A stretch of DNA of 64,000 bases. Source: Perognathus longimembris pacificus (Eukaryota; Chordata; Mammalia; Rodentia; Heteromyidae). The DNA is taken from positions 16,481,528-16,545,527 of the forward strand of contig NC_063184.1 of the NCBI RefSeq assembly GCF_023159225.1, written 5' to 3'. The translations under genes and the position numbers were made by a program. The first letter of the stretch is position 1; each line of letters starts with the position of its first letter. Below are positions 10,038-21,405 of the stretch, piece by piece. Below the pieces are notes generated by a model. It was not told the DNA's origin, did not search any database, and saw only the letters and a program-made list of their open reading frames with translations.

Positions 10038-11852
10038 GCTAACAACATTGCTTGTTCTAATTTTGTAAAACAGATTATTTTTTTCTTTACCATGTCTTAA
10101 CTTTTGTTGCCAAAATTTCAAGTCATTACATAGTACATTTCAATGAGGCCTTATTTGTTTGTTTGTTTATTTATTTATTTGAACTACATCTCCCAGTACT
10201 AGGACTTGGACCCATGGTTTCCCACTTGCTTGGCTTGCTCAGGGCTGGCCCTTCAGTCCGGCATTTCACTGGTTCATTGACAGTGGATTCTCACATAGGT
10301 CTACTTGGGCTGGTTTGAAACCAGGGTCCTCCAGGTCTTAGAATTATATATCTTTTGAAAGAGGTTAAATATTACTATTCCTTAATTCAGGAAAAATTTT
10401 CTTTTGTATATTACCTAAGTGCCAAGCCTGTCATATGTGACATGAACTTTTATCTCAAGAAATTTACCATGTTGGGGAATAGGAAGAAGAGAGAGACCTA
10501 TGAACTTATACTCATTATAATGAGAGAGCTGTATATAATAATTTATAACAGAGCAATAAGTTTTGATCTTAAGTAGGGAGATTTGCCACCATGTTCCCAA
10601 TACAAAGCACATTTGCTGGTATATAGAGAATACCATTCATAGTAAATACAGCCTGGTCAGCTAAGATACATTAACAATAGAGACAAATATCACACATTTG
10701 TTAGCACGCCTCCTAATATTGTGTGTATATTGTTAATATGCACACAATAATAATGTAAACAGGAACAAGTGCAGATTACTTTCATATAGAAAAATAATAG
10801 TGTTTGTTGTTACATTTACTAATTAGCTACTGAGAAAATACAAGATTTGAGGGGAACAACTTGAATTGTCAGATCGTTTTTCCAGCCCATTTATATGGAG
10901 GGAAGTTTAACGATTCAAACATTGCCATGATAAGATCTTTAGAAATATCTTCCTCTTTTTGTATTTTATGAAAGAAATTTACTCTTTTTTAAAGCTGCTT
11001 TCAGTATTGGTATCTGAATAAAATTTTATTTTTGTACAGTTCTGGGAATTGACAATCCAAGGACAAGGTACTGGAAGAATTAGCATTTGCTTACAAGTTG
11101 GTATCCTAAACAAAGCATCATCTAAGAGGACAGGAACTCTGTTTCTCATATAGTAGAAAGTAGAAGGGCAAAAAGAAACAAACTCTTTTCTCCAGCCATT
11201 TCATAGTGGCATTGGCATGAAACACTTCCCATTAGGCAATTTCCTAATACACGCACTGGGAATTGTTTCAACTTTTGAAGGGGACAAAATCAGCCACTAC
11301 GATAATCACCACAGTCATGTTTGTCATCTCATCTAAAAATCCAGTCTGCTTTACTTTTATTCATCATATGTTTGGACAATCTTTGAATTTGTATTTTTTT
11401 GTTACTAAAAACTTTATTCTAGGTCACAGATATCCATTTTCATTGATTTTTCTTTGTCTTATGGCTGTATAGCTGTGTGTTCCACAACTTACATATTTCT
11501 TATTTTAACCTATCTAAAAATAGTATTTGACTTGCATAATGTCAGATTCTGTATCTCAAGAATATAAGTAGTAACAGATTTCACATTAATTTTTTTTAAC
11601 ATATTCCTTTGGTGGAGGGGTTCTATACTCCTATGAAACCATCTTTTGTTGAGTAGATTTCAAAGTTCTTTCCAGTGGGTAGGATTTTATTTTTCAAGTA
11701 AAGTTTTTTCAAGTAAAGATTTTTTATTTCAAGTAAAGTAAATAAGAGTATTTTGTGGTACTAAGATTTTACTAATCAATATAATGGCATTGGATAGTTT
11801 CTTCTTTGTCAAAAAAGATGTAGAAGAATTTTTTTTCTTTGTTGATACTGTT
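10038..11852. other. Unannotated AT-rich sequence, possible old SINE relic inside
   Basis: Around 10170-10345 the complement vaguely resembles a B1-Geo SINE (GGCTGGTTTGAAACCAGGGT, GATTCTCACATAGGTCTACT) next to a TTTA/GTTT run, but divergence prevents a firm call. The remainder holds nothing I recognise. Confidence 0.4.
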
Positions 11853-11960
11853 CTTTTTTTTTTTTTTGCCAGTCCTGGGGCTTGAACTCAGGGCCTGAGC
11901 ACTGTCCCTGGCTTCATTTTGCTAAAGGCTAGCACTCAACCACTTGAGCCACACCGTGAC
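11853..11960 (-). mobile_element. Isolated right (Geo) monomer, truncated SINE
   Basis: A T-run followed by the complement of the right monomer (GCCAGTCCTGGGGCTTGAAC, CTCAGGGCCTGAGCACTGTC, ACCACTTGAGCCACACCGTG). Neither left monomer is present, so it is 5'-truncated and cannot be assigned to IDL-Geo or B1-Geo. Confidence 0.85.
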
Positions 11961-12394
11961 TAGGAATTTTTATTTTAAAGTTTAAAATATTATTTTGCTT
12001 AAAAAGGTAAAAATTGAAGCAGATATGAAGTGGAAATTAATCTGGTAGAAAATAGGCCGTGGTGAGACAGAGATTTCTAGGTTCTTGTTCTGTTACAAAG
12101 CACAGGGAGAGAGCATGGGCTTAGGGTTTTTTGAAAATTAAAGTGTTAAAAGTGTTCATATTGAGACCTGAGTATTTTGAAGTTCATAATCATCTACTAA
12201 TTTTCCTCCAAACTTCTCAGGTACAAACAATAAGACTATGAATAACATTTGTTAAAATCTCTACAATTGTGAGCTCTTCTTTTCTATCTCTGCAAAACTG
12301 ATGAATTAATCAGATGCCTATATACTGTCTTTTTTATTTTTGTTTATTTCCCAGTCTGTTTCTTTCATGAGGTCATAAACATTAAAGATACATA

Positions 12395-13060
12395 TTTCAC
12401 CCGGGCTTTATTCCTCAGATGCTCAAGGCAATGGAAGGCGATGGTGCCGGCCCACTATCTACTACCACGAGAAAGCCTTTAAGCCCATGTATAGGTGCTC
12501 AATCAAAGATGTTAATTGCATGGGAATACGAAAATAGCATTTTCCTGAGCCAATATTGCACTAGATCATAGTGAAAAGGAATGGAAAGGTGGAGAATGAC
12601 CTAAAAATGTAGATTAGATTTGTCTGTAAAGGTAATGAACTTCTAAGTGAGTGCAAGCTAAATTCAGATTCCTAATAAAAATGGAAAAGAGCCAGGTTTC
12701 AGCTCTCATTACTGCAATTTCACATGGCTCCAATCTTTACTTATTTCATCCTGTGAGCTGTTTGTTCTGACAGAGCTTTGTACCCTGATTTTCAAAAATA
12801 AATCCCATTAAAATTTGTATATTCTGTCATATAAAATTTAGAATCGAATACCTTTATCATATCATCATTATGCTTCATTTGCATGTGCGTCATGAGGCAA
12901 TAATTCTATGACTCAGTCTACATATTTTTTTGAAAATTATGAATAATTATTCATATGCATTTTAGCCTTAATTTGCATAATGCTATTTCTAACAAGGTAA
13001 AAATAGGCTATTTTAATTTCTTAATTATTCAAGGAGACTAATAAAAAATACCTAATTTAT
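12395..13060. promoter_or_regulatory. Candidate conserved regulatory element, POU/homeodomain-motif rich
   Basis: A repeat-free block with octamer-like motifs ATTTGCAT at 12877-12884 and 12971-12978 and ATATGCAT at 12953-12960, a perfect AP-1 site TGACTCA at 12909-12915, TTAATTGCATGG near 12512, and several TAATTA/TTAATT cores. Motif clustering and absence of repeats are seen directly. Enhancer function and conservation are inferred only; AT-rich DNA gives such motifs by chance. Confidence 0.3.
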
Positions 13061-13592
13061 CATTGGTAAATAACAAAAAATGGCTTTCAATGATGGCTTT
13101 TCAAAAGATGTTTCTATGTTAACATTTAAGAAAATACTGCAATATATCATGATAAAAATAGTGTTTCAATGGAGCTAGGTAATGGTGTTAAGCAATACTT
13201 AAGATGTGATAGCGTATGCACGTATTGTAAATGTATAATTTGGACAGTCTAAGAGACCTAATGGTTCACAACAATGAGAATTCAGTCTTTCACAAAGGAC
13301 TTAGAAGTTAAAAATGATGATATATTTTAATAATTTGCTTCAAGATTTTACTAACATACATTTATTATGCTCAGGGGTTTAGTTATGATATTTACCCAAT
13401 GTGTATAATGTACTTGGATCAAATTCACTCCATCTACATTATTCTTAATCCTCTTTCCACTTCTTATGAACAGATTTTAGTGATTTTCATTATGCTGTTT
13501 TCATATATAATGTATTTAGTAATGAAGATGATTTTCTGTTGAATTTTCTGGTACTTAAAGGGAATCATAATACACGTATGTGCGTGTGTATG
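13061..13592. other. Unannotated AT-rich sequence
   Basis: No gene or repeat recognised. A short alternating TACACGTATGTGCGTGTGTATG run at its right end is the degraded tail of the following minus-strand SINE. Confidence 0.45.
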
Positions 13593-13812
13593 TTGGTCCT
13601 GGGACTTGAACTCAGGTCCTGGGCACTGTCCCTGAGCTTTATTGCTCAAGGCTAGCAGTCTATGATTTGAGCTACAGCTCTCTTGCGGGCCTTTTGGTGT
13701 TTAATTGGAGATAAGAGTCTCATGGGCTTACCTGCCCAGGCTGACTTTGAACTTCAAACCTCAGATCTCAGGCCTCCTGAGTATTTAGAATTACAGGTGT
13801 GAACACTTGGCA
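13593..13812 (-). mobile_element. B1-Geo type SINE
   Basis: From left: complement of the right arm (GGTCCTGGGACTTGAACTCA, GGGCACTGTCCCTGAGC, TTGCTCAAGGCTAGCAG), linker TTAATTGGAGATAAGAGTC, then complement of the 7SL arm (GCCTCCTGAGTATTTAGAAT, TACAGGTGTGAACAC). Complete dimer with moderate divergence. Confidence 0.88.
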
Positions 13813-13960
13813 GCATACTTTTCACTACAAGTCATGAAGGGTCTACCTGCAGCCTACGCTCCCACTTACTCCTTCCTGGTTGCTCTGGAATCATCCACAC
13901 ACCTGCTCGACTCCCATCACCTCGGGATTCTGAGTTGCTGCTACAGAATGAGTACAAAAC

Positions 13961-14205
13961 CGAACACCGGTGCCTCATGCCTGTAATCTTAGCTGAGGAC
14001 TGCGGTTCAAAGCCAGCTTGGGCAGGAAAGTCCGTGAGACTCTTATCTCCAACGAGAGGCTCTGTGGCTCAAAGTGATAGAGCACTAGCCTTGAGCTGAA
14101 GAGCTCAGGGATAGCATCCATGCCCTGAGCTCAAGCCCCACCCAAAGCCAAAAAACTAACAAAGGAACAAAAAGCCCAGGCTCAGAGTTCGAGCCCTACG
14201 ACAAA
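13961..14205 (+). mobile_element. B1-Geo type SINE with 15-bp imperfect TSD
   Basis: Left arm CACCGGTGCCTCATGCCTGT and GGTTCAAAGCCAGCTTGGGC (part of the arm missing). Right arm GGCTCTGTGGCTCAAAGTGA, CCTTGAGCTGAAGAGCTCAG and CCCTGAGCTCAAGCCCCACC, then an A-rich tail holding a second, short CTCAGAGTTCGAGCCCTACG. Flanks match at 13 of 15 bases (13945-13959 and 14206-14220). Confidence 0.85.
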
Positions 14206-14220
14206 AGAATGAATGCAAAA

Positions 14221-14994
14221 AAGCAAAGATTTCCATTTCAGATCAGTTATGTGTGCGACTATAATAGGTATCTAATGGGAGAACTAGTATCTATTAGATG
14301 CTTTTGCAGCCTAGATATATGAATTTGGGGATTAGTAGCTATTTGATAAAATTACAATGAAATGGGGGGGGGGAGATCAACTAAAATGTGAACATCGTTA
14401 CAATTAAAATGGAAGGAATGATTTAAAGACCACTATATAAGAAGATTGGAAAAGAGGACTTTGTAAAAAACTTTGACTAAGAGTAGTTGGTGAGGTAGAA
14501 AGAAAACTAAACGTGTGCCACATCCCAAACAAGCAAACAAGAAATACAATGGAGTCCAGGAGGCAGTGGTGATTGCTGACTCAGGTCAAATGCTGTTAAT
14601 AAGTCTAATACATGATAACTAAATATCGATCATCAGCTTTAGCATTGGTAATCAAAACACTAAAGTAGGCAGACACAAGAACTACTTTAATGAATAACTC
14701 AGATATAATCAGTAAATAAATGTAGAACAGCTGACTTCTAAAAAGATGCCTTCATCAGTAGATTTCAGGGTTTTAGGATGGAGAACCAAGAGTGAGATTT
14801 TTAGGCAGAGTTAGACCCAGTGAGAATTAAGTTACACTCTAAGCTTTATGATTAATTTTTATTGGTACCACATGGTTCTACACATTTCAATCAGACAAAA
14901 CAATACATCTCCACTTTTTATTGTTAGTGATTCAATCATTACTCAAACCAGAATCTAAAAATTTTTAAACATGTATCAAAAGTGCACTCAAAAA
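14221..14994. other. Unannotated intergenic sequence
   Basis: No gene recognised. A run of ten G lies near 14364-14373. Confidence 0.45.
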
Positions 14995-15240
14995 CCGGGC
15001 ACCAGTTGCTCAAGATATTTCTAATTACTCAGGAGGTTGAGATTTGGAGAAATGTGGTTCAAAGCCAACTCAGGCAGAAAAGTCCATGAAACTCCATCTC
15101 AGAAAAGTAATAATAATTTATATTAATAATAATGCGGGGCTGGAGGCATGATTCAAGTGGTAGAGCACCAGTCAAGCAAACTAACAAACAAGAGTGAGGC
15201 TTGGAGTTCAAACCCTGCTACCAACAACAAAACACAAAAT
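14995..15240 (+). mobile_element. B1-Geo type SINE, diverged
   Basis: Starts CCGGGCACCAGTTGCTCAAG. Left arm includes TACTCAGGAGGTTGAGATTT and GGTTCAAAGCCAACTCAGGC. A TAATAATAATTTATATT insertion sits in the linker. The right arm has ATTCAAGTGGTAGAGCACCA and TTGGAGTTCAAACCCTGCTA. Ends in an A/C-rich tail. Confidence 0.82.
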
Positions 15241-16117
15241 GCAACCAACAGACATACAAGGAAAGTCACCGTGGAGTAATTGATATCAAAACTTAAAATT
15301 GGCATGTACAATTTTTTACAGAGCTTTAGGTACAAACATAACTTCCCTCAGGATGCAGAAGGCTGTATTCATTTCAAAAGGTCTGATGAGATTGAGGTGG
15401 AAGAGGAGAGCAAGAATAAGAGGCAGCCAAGTTGAATGGTGCTCTCAGCCTTGACAATCTCCCTGCACGGTGTGGGTCAGAATTTTATTTATTTTAAACT
15501 GCACAGTAAGTCATTTTGCTGAGGATCTGTGATGCATAACACGTTGTAAATCCTCCACCTGCTGCCTAGAAAAATATAACCTAATAAAAACTGCTTGATA
15601 GATAATTTAGCACCCCACTGCTTAATTGCAGATAGAGGATAAATGGTTCGGAGCAGATGACTATTATCTAACATTTATTAAGCACCCACAGAGTACCTGG
15701 TATTATATAAAACATGGATGAATCTATACCTCCTTACCCTCAAACTTTGATTTTCAGCAACATTATATGTATACATAGTGTCCTAAAACTATCATCCATG
15801 CTAGATTCTTGAGCTCCTCTCTTTTATTTATATATACCCAACACATATATGTGTATTTAAATGCATGAGTATGTATACAAATTTAAAAGCACAAATATGT
15901 ACTATATATGTGTGTATTTATAAGTATACAGACAAGTACATCATCAGATATTACCTTATGCCATATATTTAAGCCCTTCCTTAATACAGACTTTTTTGCT
16001 CTAATGTTGATAAAGAAAATAAATAAGTAATAAAATGAGTATTTTAAACTAAGGAATCATCAGTGTAAAGAAGCTGAGATTAGGAACTGTGGGTTGAAAG
16101 AGCACAGGAAACCTGTT
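15241..16117. other. Unannotated sequence with possible MIR/L2 relic
   Basis: At 15665-15740 ACATTTATTAAGCACCCACA ... TACCTGGTATTATATAA resembles old mammalian repeats. A TATATATG/ATGTGTGTAT-rich low-complexity zone lies at 15820-15925. Otherwise nothing recognised. Confidence 0.4.
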
Positions 16118-16260
16118 CTTTCCAACGCTGATCAATTAATGTGCATTAATACCTCTAGTTTCACCGGGCTCTCTGTGCAGTATGTGCTTAATACATAATA
16201 CCTCATTTTGTGTTCGAGAAAAATAATGTGTAAAGAATAAAGGGAATTGTCAATGGCAGC
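16118..16260. promoter_or_regulatory. Possible regulatory element with inverted homeodomain-like site
   Basis: At 16135-16150 ATTAATG-TG-CATTAAT is a perfect 7-bp inverted repeat with a 2-bp spacer, the geometry of a paired ATTA-core site. The surrounding 140 bp is repeat-free and less AT-rich than its flanks. Function is inference. Confidence 0.2.
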
Positions 16261-18918
16261 ATGAGGAGACAATCATTTATTCAGTAGGAGAAGTAACCTG
16301 TGTGAGGTAAAGTAGTAAAAAGAATAACAAAAATTAGGGGTGCTTAAAATAATAAAAAAAATGTTCCAGAGCTGTGCAAACTTTTTTGTTCCATCATATT
16401 TCTAGATTGTGCTGTTCTTGTACTTCATATTCCTTTGTTTCTTTATTAAATTATTGTTTCAATTGTAATAAACTCTCCAAAACTACAGGCCTGTATAGTC
16501 ATCACTTATATAAAGCACACATGTGAGTAATCAAATGCACACACACAATGCATGTGTGCCATTATCACTTTACTTTTCATGCTTTAGTTACCTTGCAGGG
16601 GCATTTCCTTTACATGAATTCCACAAGAGTCAGTTCAATACTTGTTGATCATCTATACTATACCACTGAATATTGATTAGATGCTTTGCATAAAAAGAGA
16701 ATGTAAAGATAAAGATACAAAGAAACTTCTGCTAGAGCTGTATAATGTAAAACAGGAAGTGGAAATATGCACAAAAATAACAGTATGTACAGCATGCTGA
16801 GTAACTTAAATAAATACATGATTCTACTCAGGGTTTGGGAGAGAAACTCTTTCCTGACATTATGAATCAAATATGTCCTCTTTGAGTAGTAGAAGTAGCT
16901 AAAGTGAGTGTACAAACTAGAAACTAATGATCACTTTTATTTTATGTCTTGCATTATTATTTTGCATGATTTGTACATTTGATTGTGCTTTATTTCTCAA
17001 CCTTCACAAGTTCTTTGTGCCCTAAACAACTAGACAGACCTATTTCCCTAATGACACAATTTCAGTTGTAAAACATAAACACACTGACACATGGATATTT
17101 CATAATTCTTCTAATTCTTTGAGATCTGAAGGTACTTTTCAATATCACTGAGAATATTGTTTTTGAAAATCAAAATGCATATCTCTCCTCTCAAAGTGAG
17201 CTCCTTGAGATCAGGAATTGGGTTTTATTCTTAGTAAGTGGGTAAAACTAGACTTAGAAAATCAGTAGGCAGGATACCCCATCAAATTTGAAATCCATTA
17301 CTTTGTGGTATAAATATATCCTAAGGATTGCATGGAGATACTTATGCATTTTCTAGGACCTATGTTTACACTAACATGCATTTATCTTCATATTTGAAAA
17401 TTTGTTACATAAATTTAGATTTAACTGTGCATCTTGTAATTCATTTCATAACGCTATGGAAAGATTACCCTCAATGTATCATCAGAGGGCATGAGGACGT
17501 ATTATTCCTTTATGTGGTTGATTCAGACTGCACATCATATCTCTGTGAAGTGGATCATGAGGAAGATCATGATATTACTGTTGCTTTGCTAATGAAAGGT
17601 ATTTTGGAGGCACGCTGCTGTGGATAATGCCAATATGAGGCTTGGGGCTAGAGCCACAGGAGGCCACAGAGCAGCTGCACTGAATGCATTCTTCCTGTAG
17701 TACTGAGTTCTATGTGACCAGGAAAACAGATCCAGGACTATGAACAGGCAGGGGATTGGTAATAACCCACTGCTTAGGAGAGAGCAATACAGACTTCACA
17801 GAATAAAGAAATGATTTGACATCCACCCTCTTATGTTAAAGGAGAGAGTTTTAGAACCCCAATTTACTCTCAGGTATCACCTCAATTGAGTCTGATCAAG
17901 GCACATTGTATGCATATAATATACACACCTAAATGAAACACTTTTCATAACTAATTCATGCTAATAAAAATATAATTTACAAAAAAGAAATCACCAAAAG
18001 TTCAAGTAGGAAGCATTGTATGATGAAGAACAGAGTTCCAGAATCAAATGGAAATGGGTGTGAGCCTCAGCATTTTTCTGATTTGTCTGACAGAAGTGTC
18101 AGGGGAGCAAGACGGCTCTAGCATGATCCCTCATATCATTTCCTTTGGTCTATCCTCATTCTTCAATATTGTCTAGAATGTTACATAAAATTTACTTTCT
18201 TCTCTTCCTTTCCATACTTTGTCTGAGAGTTTTGGAGGCCCCATTGGCACTTTGAACTCCTAAATAGTCATCTTTTACCACAAGTTTAGATAGAAATCAC
18301 CACTTTGCAGAGTGGAGGGAATAAAGTATAACTTATTAATAATAATTGTGATGTACCTCTTGTGTTGGGCATTTACTCAGTGCTAATTCTTGCTATTTTA
18401 TTTGATTTACATATGGTATATTCACCTTATTTCTCCTGTACTTGTGTGTGCTTCTTTTATTTTCCAGTAATTCTTCTGCTACCAGTGTACTCCACTCTGT
18501 CATGATGAGTTTTCCATGTGAGGGTACAATTTGTATCATCGCAAATTACAGATAGAATAAAGAAATTCAAATTAGGGGCTCTAGCTCCATAAATTCAGAC
18601 AACAATGAATGCAGAAAGATTCTGACAAATCTCAACCTTTAGGTAATCATTTGAACAGTTTACACATAATACACACATATACACACATTATCAGTACACA
18701 ATATTTCAGTGTCATTTTCATATCTCTTAAATGGAAACACTGTGCACTATTTCATGGTGTTACAAACATGCTTTTAACATGTAATTGCTATCTACTTATT
18801 TTCTCATGTGGAGAGTATTGAAAGGTGAAATGTCAACATCAGAGATACAAAATAATCCTAGAAAAGAGAAAAGAATCCACTGTTTTCTAAATGCTATTTT
18901 TAATGATCATCTTCAATC
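16261..18918. other. Unannotated AT-rich intergenic sequence
   Basis: About 2.6 kb without recognisable genes or repeats. The longest frames (99 codons at 17328-17627, 85 codons at 16658-16915) show no domain, no promoter context and no paralogue in the window. Confidence 0.5.
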
Positions 18919-19150
18919 AGGCACCAGTGGCTCACACCTGTAATCCTAGCTACTCAGGAGACATATCTGAAATTCACATTTCAAAGCCAACTCACGTAAA
19001 CATTTCCAAGAGACTCTTATCTCTAGGTAACCAGCAAAAGTCAGAAATAGAAGTGTAGGCTCAAGTGGTAGAGAGCTAGCCTTGAATGAAAAAACCTAAG
19101 CAAGACTGTGAAACCTTGAGTTCAATCTCCATACAAACATAAACAAAAAT
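18919..19150 (+). mobile_element. B1-Geo type SINE
   Basis: Left arm CAGGCACCAGTGGCTCACAC, CTGTAATCCTAGCTACTCAG; linker AGACTCTTATCTCTAGGTAA; right arm GTAGGCTCAAGTGGTAGAGA, GCTAGCCTTGAATG and CTTGAGTTCAATCTCCATAC; A-rich tail. The GAAATTCACATT region is diverged. Confidence 0.88.
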
Positions 19151-19334
19151 AGCAATTATCATTGTAATGGGTAAAGATAGGTTACTTGTTACATTACATG
19201 ATTGATAATTTTGCTCTAGTTATGAAGCTATTTCTGACATGAAGGGCTTCTTTTTTACATCTAGCTTGTAAGAGATAGAAATGCTAGGCTTAAACTCTAT
19301 CTCACGCATTATATTTAGAAAGCAAATAAAGTTA

Positions 19335-19520
19335 AATTCATGCTTCTGTGATAGGATTATTCTGGTGTGTGACATTGGCAAAGGTACATAACCTTTTTAT
19401 GAGGACGTTTTATTTCTCATTCAAGAATGGGAAAACGAATACTGCTATATTCAGAGTAGTGCGACAAATAGGAGATTTATGAGATTCAAATTTATACAAA
19501 ATTTATGAGTAATTCAACAT
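19335..19520 (+). mobile_element. MIR relic
   Basis: GTGTGTGACATTGGCAAAGG, TACATAACC and a CTCATTCAAGAATGGGAAAA segment follow the MIR order 'tgtgtgaccttgggcaagttacttaacc ... tcatctgtaaaatgggga'. Ancient and diverged; core only. Confidence 0.55.
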
Positions 19521-19791
19521 TGTCCTCAGTCTTATCCATGAGGAAGTGTCTACTTCAATGAACAGTTAACTGTTTGCCTTCTCTCTTAAATACAAGTAAA
19601 ACTCTACTCAAAAATGAATTAAACGGTAATGAAAATAACCAGTTAAATGATCTCAAAGAAAATATGAATAAATATTTAAATAAAATAAAGAAATCAACAT
19701 GAGACATGAAAGGAAACTAAATAATGATATAACAATCCTGAAAGTAAAAATCCAACTGACGTCAGGGAGATTAAAAATTATACAAGACAAG

Positions 19792-20030
19792 TTGGGTGCC
19801 AGTGGCTCATGCCTGTAATCCTAGCTACTTAGAAGGCTGAGATCTGAGGATCACAATTTGAGATCAGCCAAGGCAAGAAAGTCTGTGAGACTTTTATCTC
19901 CTATAAACTACCAAAAAGCTGAAAGTGGAACTGTGGCTCGAATGATAGAGCAATAGCATTGAGCAAAAGAAACTCAAGGAAGGCACCTAGGCCCTGAGTT
20001 CAAGCCCCAGGACTGGCACCAAAAATAATT
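19792..20030 (+). mobile_element. B1-Geo type SINE
   Basis: Good full-length copy. GTGCCAGTGGCTCATGCCTG and GAAGGCTGAGATCTGAGGAT in the 7SL arm; GAACTGTGGCTCGAATGATA, GAGCAAAAGAAACTCAAGGA, CCCTGAGTTCAAGCCCCAGG and ACTGGCACC in the right arm; then an A-rich tail. The B box-like GAGTTCAAGCCCC is intact. Confidence 0.9.
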
Positions 20031-20517
20031 AACAATAAATTGTACAGAACAAAGCAGAAATACAATTGAAAGCCTCTTCAGCAGAGTAGATCAAATAAAT
20101 ACACAATATCAAGGCCAGCAGACAAGGTAGTTACAATAGAAAATAAGCAAAATGGAATAAGGAAGCATGAAAGGAATGTATAAGAATTAAAAACCTTGAA
20201 TGAAAGACCAAACCTATGAACTATTAGTGTAGAAGTGCTACCAAAGTAATAGCAAAAAGAATAAGTTTTAGCTCTTGAAAAAGATATCCTCTGCTAGGTG
20301 TACAGTAGCCCAAATGGATAAGCCCAGAATTGAACATCCACATAGAATATATAAGTACAAACAAAGGAAAATTTTGAAAGCTACAAATCAGTGTATCAAG
20401 TAACCTATAAAAGACAAGGTCATTGGAATAACAGCAAATTTTGCAACAACAAAGTAAAACCAAAAATATTACAAAAGTAGGAAGAGTATAGACTGACCTA
20501 TTTAAAATGCTGAAGAT

Positions 20518-20727
20518 GGCTGGGAATGTGGCTGAGCAGTAGAGTGCTTGCTTACCTACCATGCACGAAGCCCTGGGTTCTATTCTTCAGCACCACAGAA
20601 AAGGCAGAAGTGGCACTGTGGCTCAAGAGGTAGAGTGCTAGCCTTGAGCAAAAAGAAGCCAGGGACAATGCTCAGGCCCTGAGTTCAAGCCCCAGGACTG
20701 GCAAAAAAAAAAAAAAAAAAAAAAAAA
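20518..20727 (+). mobile_element. IDL-Geo SINE with long A tail
   Basis: GGCTGGGAATGTGGCTGAGC, AGTAGAGTGCTTGC and a B box-like GGGTTCTATTCTTC in the left monomer; GGCACTGTGGCTCAAGAGGT, GAGCAAAAAGAAGCCAGGGA and GAGTTCAAGCCCCAGGACTG in the right; then 25 A. TGCTGAAGA before and TACTGAAGA after suggest a duplication within the host L1. Confidence 0.9.
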
Positions 20728-21183
20728 CAAACTACTGAAGAAAGCAATTGCTAACAGAGGTTATTCCATCTTCCAAAATTATCATTCATAACTGAAGGGG
20801 AAATAAACCCTTTCAAAAGCAAAAGTGAAATGTACCCATTAAACCAACACTACAGAAGATACTCCAAAAAAATTCTGTACACAAAAAGAAAAATGTAACC
20901 AAGAAAATATAAAAACATACCAGATTAGTAGATAAGAAAATATAAAGTAGGAAAGAATCAAACATAAAAAAAACACAAAAAGATAGGAAGCTCTACGTAT
21001 TGTTTAATGTTAGTAGTATGTGTTCTAATAAAAAGAAATAAAATGACAAGTTGGATTAAAAGCAAACTCCAGCTGTTTCCTATGAGAAATGTATCTCCCC
21101 ATTTTTAAAATGGCCTAAAATGCTAGGATGGAAAAGATCTCCCAAGTCAAGAGATTATCTTCAAGATGTTAAAAACAAATTGT

Positions 21184-21405
21184 GGGCTGGGAATATGGCC
21201 TAGTGGCAAGAGTGCTTGCCTCCAACACATGAAGCTCTAGGTTCGATTCCCCAGCACCACATATATGGAAAATGGCCAGAAGGGGGTGCTGTGGCTCAGG
21301 TGGCAGAGTGCTAGCCTTGAGCGGGAAGCCAGGGACAGTGCTCAGACCCTGAATCCAAGGCCCAGGACTGGCCAAAAATAAATAAATAAATAAAAATAAA
21401 AAAAT
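21184..21405 (+). mobile_element. IDL-Geo SINE
   Basis: Left monomer GGGCTGGGAATATGGCCTAG with GGTTCGATTCCCCAGCACCA. Right monomer CCAGAAGGGGGTGCTGTGGC, TTGAGCGGGAAGCCAGG and GAATCCAAGGCCCAGGACTG, then an AAATA-rich tail. It shares the GCGGGAAG and CCAAGGCCC diagnostic states of the young subfamily but has a few private changes. Confidence 0.92.

Larger units (their letters stand above)
19700..21183 (+). mobile_element. Ancient L1 remnant hosting SINE insertions
   Basis: Several blocks read like old L1 sequence: AAAGCCTCTTCAGCAGAGTA (20069), CTGAAGAAAGCAATTGCTAA (around the SINE at 20518), ATCATTCATAACTGAAGGGG, ACAGAAGATACTCC, and GATGGAAAAGATCTCCCAAG. Reading frames are destroyed. A B1-Geo SINE and one IDL-Geo copy interrupt it and a further IDL-Geo abuts its right end, so it predates them. 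Family assigned by eye. Confidence 0.5.

Noticed and set aside
17328..17627. 99-codon frame in unique sequence
   Set aside because: Cannot be linked to any family; an isolated short frame in AT-rich DNA is expected by chance in 64 kb.
20224..20562. 112-codon minus frame
   Set aside because: Antisense to an ancient L1 and running into a SINE; hydrophobic bias comes from A-rich L1 sense DNA.
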